This document shows, in pieces, positions 45,401 through 51,156 of a DNA stretch of 61,150 nucleotides. This stretch comes from CAYSTL01 sp964516805 (lineage in GTDB: Archaea; Thermoplasmatota; Thermoplasmata; Halarchaeoplasmatales; Halarchaeoplasmataceae). The position numbers and the translations under genes were made by a program. The notes under the pieces were generated by a model. It had not been told where the DNA came from, made no database searches, and saw only the letters and a list, made by a program, of their open reading frames with translations. The stretch covers positions 1 to 61,150 of the forward strand of contig CAZEXI010000007.1 of assembly GCA_964516805.1 (NCBI GenBank). Direction: 5' to 3'. Position 1 is the stretch's first letter, and every line of letters begins with the position of its first letter.

Positions 45401-46139
45401 TATATCTAGCGGAGGGATTATCTAATATGTTATCTGGGTCTCTATCTGGAAAATTTTCATTTTTATAATAATTATTTATCTCAGAATTTTCCATTAAAAA
45501 TTCAGAATTATCTGTTACGGACAAGATCGGACAATATTGATTGTCTTTCAGATCTGTATTAAAATCATTTCCAGTGCCATCCCATAAATAATCATACTCT
45601 GGTACATTATTCAATTTGTCAAATGAAGAATTTACCATCTGTAAAATAGAATTATCAACATGAACAAATCCCGGAAATCTAAATGAAGAATTATGTTCCA
45701 TAAAAATCTTTGACCCTTCCTCAGCAGTTATATCCGTCTTCAAAAATGGCCTTAACTGAGAGTCTCTAGGCTGGGTCTTAATAGTACTATTCCATAATTT
45801 TAAAACTCCTCCATTTTCTATAGAAATATTCCACGTATGTCCTTCACCATCAACTGTCAGGGATAAGGTTGCATTGTTTATGTTTAATTGTCCTCCATTT
45901 TTAATGTTGATGTTGCAGTCTTTTTTGAACTCTCTAGATCCAGCTGAACCATTTAAATAAACAGTAGTATCTATATTCCAATTATCCCCACTGGAAGTAA
46001 GGGCCATCTCATTCGCTTTTACATTATCTGTAGTGTTTTCAGATAAGAATGATACAAGGGGTGTAAATAAACTAATTATCAAAAAGCTAATTACCAGCAT
46101 CCCTATTACTCTTTCACTATAAACTTTCTTTTTAGACAT
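39411..46139 (-). CDS. Giant CARDB-repeat surface protein with transmembrane anchor and cytoplasmic zinc ribbons
   Basis: 2242 residues. Signal peptide about 8-33 (VIGMLVISFLIISLFTPLVS); an N-terminal beta-helix-like region (about 45-660) rich in Asn-Ser strands; seven or eight CARDB domains (about 660-1245 and 1680-1840; NIGDWKASDFDVSFYLND, DPDDKILELNESNN), with a second beta-helix-like part between (about 1330-1520); an Ig-like domain; one TM helix about 1975-1997 (IVIAVVVIAIAAVAFVILYL). After it, inside the cell: CGNCGATIPADSKKCPKCG, CSECGEWIPADADICPECG, a coiled helix, a third ribbon CPECGALNSVDAAVCQKCG, then an acidic Glu block and a basic Lys block (KKPKKKRVKKKVIKKPSKK). GGAGG precedes the ATG. 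Outer part likely surface layer or adhesin; the inner tail suggests an intracellular partner. Unknown function. Confidence 0.85.
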   Translation of the reverse strand: MSKKKVYSERVIGMLVISFLIISLFTPLVSFLSENTTDNVKANEMALTSSGDNWNIDTTVYLNGSAGSREFKKDCNINIKNGGQLNINNATLSLTVDGEGHTWNISIENGGVLKLWNSTIKTQPRDSQLRPFLKTDITAEEGSKIFMEHNSSFRFPGFVHVDNSILQMVNSSFDKLNNVPEYDYLWDGTGNDFNTDLKDNQYCPILSVTDNSEFLMENSEINNYYKNENFPDRDPDNILDNPSARYMKWFPLDDSGNPLSELEDNEDDEYYSITSGGDPLKIDKWYLYNPMVPEQLVDEYPYINPINRISSLYLQIDYETEVNYSNEDPLEYYSPENSDWHDAFTIKNTTRIGNPVSDSADVWEIDLSKFNIESVGGVKRLVENLSIRLYNNDTQDESAINVNGLRLISAYNNDINIHNSKCTVINSHIDVDYVSSDIDPREDQSTVTDNTTWMQDSKMSHSVLRMIDSEFKSYGLTHSGDRTSYGDPLMVLNDNSKNNTWIYRWLTVKVTDNEGRPLPGASLEANPAYYESTDLINRVNERNNIYNNPEAWSYLNETGYGRYDIDSGRFIANDNGLVTLFLASDRINQPEDWPNSKFVGNYELDVTYRDDSQEIWKNSTQAISLSSFPAMNRSVNHKYYNFEMEVPLPDIAVQDTDLKLISNGESPNFISVGDTLEINLTMHNIGDWKASDFDVSFYLNDTKDSNLLDTIHDNSIDVGGNKSIEIQWEPTHIGNYNILAMVDPDDKILELNESNNVASNSINVGNKPDLFVDTVFIEPSDRVLNRTSLNISARIGNIGGSDVSNVEVSFSYNSSDSPSYEHITTEQIDIPGNNSFVSTGGFEWDYPGLGNYTLNVTVDPNGVIDEMNESNNEKYRDIDVYSYPDLRVEDRDFTILSGSSIVRGNKLDMELTVHNVGDVSADDINVSFYLDIQTPDRLIAYDTIPSLSDVDSTTIQTNWTTDILGPHNIIAVVDPSDEITEINETDNEAQTPIMIYEKPDLTVESINSQKGFEVMNNTDLTLNSTISNIGGSDVENVEVRFTAIGETTETVIGSVRVDVQGNSSTTVSPNVNWNNITTGSYEILVEVDPAGEIDELNEDNNNLSRTLNVLSEPDLTPVDFTVSEDMIVENDILYMGTKVKNQGGWPAEDINVSFYVDKGTRSEILVHKETISQLTSGEESALISTQWEANISIERLRQIRTISVHVSEDMETVTDNNHAEKEVTVYKEAKVYFNKENTTYSPDRLIQKGQEVNFSFEIINSGGWNGTVDVTLFDGEKVESNIVNQTFIYLENATINETYSIKSNIGWSPTERGYHDLHLVIGYENGIKGEDELSWTIPIFSENYGSDIIVSGSSSETYTDEYGLSGFVVVEDSGTLTIGEEERTTMFRLEMDRDGRYGIIVRDDGRLIIDNAEVYSPDHEFEIILLDDAELIIRNESNMRESVNLRSVGEKSPNIRIEDSTVSGDINISGGNLHVDESEFSSNNININPDEVYIRNSTFEAPLDDFVDTRGELIGIDVPNNDIAVTGEGEIYYHRWIRFNVESNGSYPLENAEITMSSRDTDYSITGHTDAQGVVYLSVLTNRIMSENQPVHNYEIYGNYMENYEYGPIGKYLETYVSSQTIDITFDDVKFPDLYLNERDISFSQGELTAGDVLWINTTVRNQGLGTAQDVEVIYWLMTGDQTYTEIGSESINELAPSGISEISYEWSTEMTNESMLDESRTIKIEINPDMNPLNDIDPSNNNASSTVLIKSPPSFEFTQNMELLLDGTSYEQKTINEMDVLTIKAQNILNSGGTDVRNASLKVTVDDITLMTETIDLNSMGTYNLSHDWEVNLTGSQTITVWIQSSKEDPEYSNHVSKDIEIEPVEISITSINLPKDPKPNQDISVSGVIENDEGKSLEGIRVSGYLVNDKGNKKTSTKSALTNDNGYFMMTFKTPSDGGKYKVVFEPDVEGSEQIQSDKSFEVQTDEFPWWIVIAVVVIAIAAVAFVILYLTYFGAGEYVECGNCGATIPADSKKCPKCGVEFDTDTVKCSECGEWIPADADICPECGAEFITTGEEVEEYTERMKNQYQKYKDKFRRKAEDEMEEELTDEEFMEWWKDQPSYLTFDEWLEREEIKRKEGSIECPECGALNSVDAAVCQKCGSTLIELEEEPEEEEEEELPEEEEGMEEELAEEDEEPKETELEEKEEEKTKKVRRVKKKPKKKRVKKKVIKKPSKKESEEKSEEEGTAEEEEKEETAEE

Positions 46140-46342
46140 AATTTTCCTCCATACTGATATATTATTTTACGGGTAAGTATAAGTTCGCCAAGAGTATAAA
46201 ATATTTTTCATTAGATATGATTGTATTAAAGTCCAATAAAAAAAGTTTGGAGGAATTATCAATTATATATTTATTAAGTTAAAGACGATCTTATGTGAAT
46301 TGTCTCATAAAATGATTTATATCAATCTGCCAATAACCATCC

Positions 46343-46888
46343 ATGGATACATACAAAGCTATAAAAGAACGAAGAAGCATCAGAAAATTCAAACAAAAAG
46401 ACATAGATAAAGAGATCTTGAAAAAATGTGTAAATGCAGGTAGGTTATCTCCTACTGCAGCCAATATACAACCATTAAAATTCATAACAATTACTAAGAA
46501 ACTAGAAGAGGTTTTTTCAGCCACATCGTGGGCAGGTTATATTGATTGGGAGCCAACCAAAGATGAAATGCCTAGAGCCTACATAGCCATACTAAAACAT
46601 AAGGAAAAGGGATGGGATAACGACATCGGTATCGCTGCTCAAAGTATCTGTTTGACAGCTTTCAATGAAGGTCTAGGGTCCTGCATACTTGGCGCTATTG
46701 ATAAAGAAAAATTGAATCGAATTCTACCTATACCAGAAGATCATGAATTAAAACTTCTAGTCGCGATGGGATATCCTGATGAGAGATCAGAAACTTTTGA
46801 AGATCCGGAAAATGTTGAATACTATTATGAAAATGGGAAGTTGAAAGTACCTAAAAAACCTTTAAAAGACGTTTGGACCAGGTTTTAA
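46343..46888 (+). CDS. Nitroreductase family FMN oxidoreductase
   Basis: 181 residues. Begins with the FMN-binding RRSIRKFKQKDI segment (about 10-21), then AGRLSPTAANIQPLKFI, GIAAQSICLTAFNEGLGSCI and LLVAMGYPDERSE, all typical of the family. It reduces quinones, nitro compounds or flavin using NAD(P)H; native substrate unknown. The ATG has no ribosome binding site; TTTATATCAA at 46314-46323 lies about 25 bases upstream, so leaderless. Monocistronic, between the giant surface gene and tRNA-Lys(TTT). Confidence 0.9.
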   Translation: MDTYKAIKERRSIRKFKQKDIDKEILKKCVNAGRLSPTAANIQPLKFITITKKLEEVFSATSWAGYIDWEPTKDEMPRAYIAILKHKEKGWDNDIGIAAQSICLTAFNEGLGSCILGAIDKEKLNRILPIPEDHELKLLVAMGYPDERSETFEDPENVEYYYENGKLKVPKKPLKDVWTRF

Positions 46889-47064
46889 GAGTATAACAGT
46901 GAAAATATACTTATATGTGAACTATTCTAGGAATTTAGAAGGAGAGAAAGCGGTACTATCCTAAAAGGTTAAATTTAAAACCCCATGGCAATGAACAGAT
47001 TTAAATATAGGGTACCTTTAAGTCGGTAGTTGCCGCTCCCGATGGGCCTGTAGCTCAGCCAGGT

Positions 47065-47094
47065 AGGAGAGAGCGTACAGATCTTTCCCTGGAT
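47065..47094 (+). other. tRNA-Lys(TTT) intron 1 (D-loop, position 20/21)
   Basis: 30 bases. Pairing gives a textbook bulge-helix-bulge: bulge GTA (47063-47065), central 4-bp helix CCAG (47059-47062) with CTGG (47089-47092), inner stem GGAGAGA/TCTTTCC (47066-47072, 47082-47088, one G-T), bulge ATA (47093-47095), outer D-stem. Cleavage after the second base of each bulge restores the canonical D-arm. Confidence 0.88.
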
Positions 47095-47133
47095 AGAGCA
47101 TCTGGCTTTTAACCAGGTGGTCTGGGGTTCGAA

Positions 47134-47164
47134 AATAAATTGTCGCCATGACAATTTTCGGAAT
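47134..47164 (+). other. tRNA-Lys(TTT) intron 2 (T-loop, position 59/60)
   Basis: 31 bases with an 8-bp inner stem AAATTGTC/GACAATTT and loop GCCAT. Central helix TTCG (47128-47131) with CGGA (47159-47162), 3' bulge ATT (47163-47165), outer helix the T-stem. The 5' bulge is longer than three bases (AAAAT), so it is a relaxed motif. Splicing after 47133 and 47164 restores the 7-base T-loop TTCGAAT. Confidence 0.85.
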
Positions 47165-47257
47165 TCCCCACAGGCCCATCTCCCATTAAGCTGATATCTA
47201 ACCAATGGAGAATAAAAAATATGATTAATGGAAATAAACCTCAAATGGGGGATGACA

Positions 47258-47512
47258 ATGGGTAGATTCAACGTATTAGACCACGGAATGGTACCTGAAC
47301 ATCACCTCGTTCCAAAAGAAAAAGAAGATGAAATTTTAGAGGAGTTAGAAGTAGAAAAACAGAACCTCCCTAAGATATTGAAAACCGATCCAGTAATTCA
47401 ACAATTAGAAAAAGTTCATGGAGATATTGAACTAGGTAGACTTATTGAAGTAAAACGTGAGAGTAAAACTGCTGGAGTGGCGAAAGCCTACAGATTAGTT
47501 GTAAAAAGATAA
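47258..47512 (+). CDS. rpoH: DNA-directed RNA polymerase subunit H (Rpo5/Rpb5 C-terminal homologue)
   Basis: 84 residues, the normal archaeal size. Core RFNVLDHGMVPEHHLVPKEK, then the DPVIQQLEKVHGDIELGRLI segment with KRESKTAGVAKAYRLVV at the end. The start ATG at 47258 is chosen because family members begin close to this FNVLDH motif and because GGGGATGA lies just before it; ATGs at 47228 and 47252 are possible but give unusual extensions. First gene of the RNA polymerase operon, 79 bases after tRNA-Lys(TTT), and 20 bases before rpoB. Confidence 0.95.
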   Translation: MGRFNVLDHGMVPEHHLVPKEKEDEILEELEVEKQNLPKILKTDPVIQQLEKVHGDIELGRLIEVKRESKTAGVAKAYRLVVKR

Positions 47513-47532
47513 TTTAAAAAGGGTGTATTAAG

Positions 47533-50500
47533 ATGAGAGATTTAGTTGATTCTTTCTTTGAGGAAACTAGCGTAGTTGGACACCATATGTCCTCTGTTAA
47601 TGATTTTCTTCCTACAGTTGACAATCCTAACAGTAGAGCTCAAAAGATCGTTGACAATATCAGAATAGGATTTCAGGAAGAAGGGTGGGGTAAGATAAAA
47701 TTAGATCCTGAAAAAGTCGACGGACAGGATATACAGATACGAGTTGGAAGGAAAAGGAGCGATGGGGATCAGTTAGACCCCAATTCAGAGCCCACGTTAA
47801 GAATAAAACGACCAACCGTTAAAGAGGCCAGTGGTTCACAGCATAAGTTAACTCCTCAGGAAGCACGTCTTAGAGATGTATATTACGAATCAGAAATTGA
47901 GATGAAATTCACAGTAATTAGAGATGGGATTGAAGAAGAACCTGAATGGATAAATATAGGGAAGATGCCCATTATGATAGGTTCTAAAATCTGCAATATC
48001 CATCCAGATAATATCGATAATACAATGGAAGAGATTTTAAATTCAGATATTGAAAGTAAAGAATATATTGAAAAATCTTATGAGGATAAGGTAACAGACC
48101 TTGGCGAAGATCCATGCGATCCACAAGGTTACTTCATCATAGGTGGTACTGAAAGAAATCTAATGGCTGTAGAAGACATGGCTTCTAACAGAGTCATGTG
48201 TGAGATCAATGAAAAGTATGGTCGTGAGATTGAAGTAGCTAAAATTTTCTCCCAGAGACATGGCTTTAGAGCTTTGACAGTGATGGAAAAGAAGAAAGAT
48301 GGAATGATAGCTGTTTCAGTACCTACAGCTAGAGGAGATATACCATTAGTAGTTCTTATGAAGGCTCTTGGCATGGAAAGTGATGAAGAAATTTATGAAT
48401 CTATCGTCACCGATCCAGAGATGGCCAGTACCGTATTCGCAAACATAGAAATGTGTCAAGAAGAAGAAGATTATTCACCAGACGGAGTTTATGATAAAGA
48501 AGATGCTATGGCATATCTTGAAAGAAAATTCGCTACAGGTCAAGCAGAAGAATATAGAAGAAGAAAGATAGAATCCATCCTAGATAGATCACTTTTACCT
48601 CATCTAGGAGATAAAGAAGAGGACAGAAAGAAAAAAGCTCACTACCTTGGTAGGATGGCAAGGGCCATACTTGAACTCTCCATGGGTGAAAGAGAGCCTG
48701 ATGATAAGGACCACTATGCTAACAAGAGGATGAAGTTAGCTGGAGACCTTATGGCCGATCTATTCAGGGTTTCAGTTGTAAACTTATTAAAAGACCTCAA
48801 ATATCAATTAGAAAGAAATTACAGAAAGAAAGGTGAGATCAGATTAAGATCTTCTATAAGACCAGATCTGCTGACAAACAAGTTGAGACATGCACTTGCT
48901 ACAGGTAACTGGGTTGGAGGAAGAACTGGTATATCTCAGTTATTGGACAGAACCTCCAACATGAGTACTATCAGTCATCTTAGAAGAGTTAAATCACCTT
49001 TATCAAGAAGTCAACCTCACTTTGAAGCTAGGGAGCTTCATCCAACGCATTGGGGTCGTCTATGTCCAAATGAAACTCCAGAAGGTCAGAACTGTGGTTT
49101 GGTAAAGACTTCAGCAATAATGATAGATGTATCTAAAGGAGCCGAGTCGATGGAAGTCCGATGGAAGTTACATGACATTGGACTGCAGCAGATGAGTGGA
49201 AGGCAAGGACCATCTACTAAAGTTTATCTCAACGGTGATTTAGTAGGATTAGTAGAAAACCCTAATGATTTTGTTGAAAATGTAAGAAAAGAAAGAAGAA
49301 AAGGTAATCTATCTGACGAAGTGAACATCAGACACGACCCAAAGATGGATGAAGTGATCATCAACTGCGATGAAGGAAGGGTCAGAAGACCTCTTCTGGT
49401 GGTAGAAGATGGTAATCTAAAACTTACCAATGAAATAATGGACGAACTGCAGGAAGGTAAAAGAGATTTGGAATCATTATTTAATAACGGTATTATAGAA
49501 TGGATAGATGCCGAAGAAGAAGAGGATATCTACGTTGCAATCTACCCATTCGATATCCCAGGAATGTGCGAACACTGTGATTCACCTTTGTCCGAAGCAG
49601 ATATAGCATGGCCCAACATGGGTGAAGATAAGGAGACCGCTATTTTGGAATGTAAGAAATGCGGAGGAGAGATGGAAAGAGAAATCCAACTTACTGAAGA
49701 CCATACTCACATGGAGATCGATCCGCTGCTCATCCTCGGAGCGTCAACAGGTCTTGTCCCATATGCAGAACACAACGCAGCACCAAGATGTTCGATGGGT
49801 GCGAACATGATGAAGCAGTCTTTGGGTCTGAATGCTTCGAATTACAGATATAGGCCTGATACTCGAGAACATCTTTTACATTATCCACAGTTACCTCTTT
49901 TACAGACCAAAACGATGGAATGGGTCAACTTCAACGACAGACCTGCTGGACAGAACTTCGTTGTCGCTGTCATGTCTTACCATGGATATAACATGGAAGA
50001 TGCTCTTATCATGAACAGAGCAGCAATCGACAGAGGACTGGCAAGGTCTACATTCTTTAGAACTTATACAGCTGAAGAAAGAAGATATCCTGGAGGGCAG
50101 GAAGACAGCTTTGAAATACCCGACCCAGATGTTAGAGGAGCAAGAAGCGATCATCTTTACAAGAATTTAGACGAAGACGGTCTTATAAGTCCTGAAACAA
50201 AGGTCAACGGTGGTGACGTATTAGTTGGTAAGACTTCACCACCAAGGTTCCTTGAGGAAGATACTGATTTCATGGCACCTCAGAAGAGAAGAGAAACATC
50301 AAAGATCGTACGTCCTAGAGAGCAAGGTTGGATAGATTCAGTCATGCTGACAGAATCCTCAGACGGAAGCAGGTTAGTGAAAGTAAAAGTTAGAGATCAA
50401 AGAGTCCCCGAGCTTGGAGATAAATTCGCTTCAAGACACGGTCAAAAAGGAGTTATAGGTAAACTCGTTGAGCCTGAAGACCTTCCTTTCACCGAAAACG

Positions 50501-51156
50501 GTCTTGTGCCTGACTTATTATTGAATCCACACGCTATTCCATCGAGGATGACAGTCGCTCACGTGCTGGAGATGCTTGGTGGAAAAGTAGGTTCACTGAA
50601 AGGTAGATTTGTTGATGGTACGCCATTCAGCGGTGAAAAAGAAGATGCTTTAAGAAAAGCATTGAAAGAATCCGGATTCAAACACAATGGTACTGAAATA
50701 CTTTACGATGGGCGTACTGGAAAGATGCTACAAGCAGAGATTTTTGTTGGAGTCATCTATTATCAGAAGTTACATCACATGGTTTCCGGTAAACTTCACA
50801 TGAGATCTCGTGGACCTGTTCAGATACTCACCAGGCAGCCCACAGAAGGTAGATCCAGACAAGGTGGTCTGAGGTTCGGTGAGATGGAAAGAGATTGTCT
50901 GATAGGTCACGGTGCAGCCATGGTGATCAAAGATAGATTATTAGATCAATCAGATGGTACAACAGAATACGTTTGTGGTAATCCCGACTGTGGCCATATA
51001 GCAATATTAGATAGTAATGGGGAATTGAGATGCCCAGTGTGTGGTGAAAAATCAAATGTTCACCAGATACAGACATCATATGCTTTCAAATTATTGATGG
51101 ATGAGTTGAGGTCACTTGGAGTTACCATGAGACTTAGATTGGAGGATCAAAAATGA
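47533..51156 (+). CDS. rpoB: DNA-directed RNA polymerase subunit B (single chain)
   Basis: 1207 residues, the second largest subunit as one unsplit protein (methanogens and halophiles often have B'' and B'). Landmarks: GGTERNLMAVEDMASNRVM in the N-terminal half; SRSQPHFEARELHPTHWGRL and PNETPEGQNCGLVK; a CEHC/CKKC zinc module at about 680-715; GYNMEDALIMNRAAIDRGL; catalytic-region GDKFASRHGQKGVIG at about 962-976; IGHGAAMVIKDRLL; C-terminal zinc ribbon CGNPDCG/CPVCGEKS. The ATG at 47533 has GGGTG upstream. It overlaps the rpoA1 start by four bases. Confidence 0.98.
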   Translation: MRDLVDSFFEETSVVGHHMSSVNDFLPTVDNPNSRAQKIVDNIRIGFQEEGWGKIKLDPEKVDGQDIQIRVGRKRSDGDQLDPNSEPTLRIKRPTVKEASGSQHKLTPQEARLRDVYYESEIEMKFTVIRDGIEEEPEWINIGKMPIMIGSKICNIHPDNIDNTMEEILNSDIESKEYIEKSYEDKVTDLGEDPCDPQGYFIIGGTERNLMAVEDMASNRVMCEINEKYGREIEVAKIFSQRHGFRALTVMEKKKDGMIAVSVPTARGDIPLVVLMKALGMESDEEIYESIVTDPEMASTVFANIEMCQEEEDYSPDGVYDKEDAMAYLERKFATGQAEEYRRRKIESILDRSLLPHLGDKEEDRKKKAHYLGRMARAILELSMGEREPDDKDHYANKRMKLAGDLMADLFRVSVVNLLKDLKYQLERNYRKKGEIRLRSSIRPDLLTNKLRHALATGNWVGGRTGISQLLDRTSNMSTISHLRRVKSPLSRSQPHFEARELHPTHWGRLCPNETPEGQNCGLVKTSAIMIDVSKGAESMEVRWKLHDIGLQQMSGRQGPSTKVYLNGDLVGLVENPNDFVENVRKERRKGNLSDEVNIRHDPKMDEVIINCDEGRVRRPLLVVEDGNLKLTNEIMDELQEGKRDLESLFNNGIIEWIDAEEEEDIYVAIYPFDIPGMCEHCDSPLSEADIAWPNMGEDKETAILECKKCGGEMEREIQLTEDHTHMEIDPLLILGASTGLVPYAEHNAAPRCSMGANMMKQSLGLNASNYRYRPDTREHLLHYPQLPLLQTKTMEWVNFNDRPAGQNFVVAVMSYHGYNMEDALIMNRAAIDRGLARSTFFRTYTAEERRYPGGQEDSFEIPDPDVRGARSDHLYKNLDEDGLISPETKVNGGDVLVGKTSPPRFLEEDTDFMAPQKRRETSKIVRPREQGWIDSVMLTESSDGSRLVKVKVRDQRVPELGDKFASRHGQKGVIGKLVEPEDLPFTENGLVPDLLLNPHAIPSRMTVAHVLEMLGGKVGSLKGRFVDGTPFSGEKEDALRKALKESGFKHNGTEILYDGRTGKMLQAEIFVGVIYYQKLHHMVSGKLHMRSRGPVQILTRQPTEGRSRQGGLRFGEMERDCLIGHGAAMVIKDRLLDQSDGTTEYVCGNPDCGHIAILDSNGELRCPVCGEKSNVHQIQTSYAFKLLMDELRSLGVTMRLRLEDQK

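Larger units (their letters stand above)
47044..47178 (+). tRNA. tRNA-Lys (anticodon TTT) with introns in the D-loop and T-loop
   Basis: Acceptor GGGCCTG (47044-47050) pairs with CAGGCCC (47171-47177), discriminator A at 47178; no encoded CCA. D-stem GCTC/GAGC (47053-47056, 47096-47099), anticodon stem TCTGG/CCAGG with loop CTTTTAA (anticodon TTT at 47108-47110), variable TGGTC, T-stem TGGGG/CCCCA. Removing 47065-47094 and 47134-47164 leaves a 74-base tRNA with a 9-base D-loop AGCCAGGTA and T-loop TTCGAAT, the same lengths as the intact tRNA-Lys(CTT) at 20996. TATA element TTAAATATAG at 47001-47010. Confidence 0.92.
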
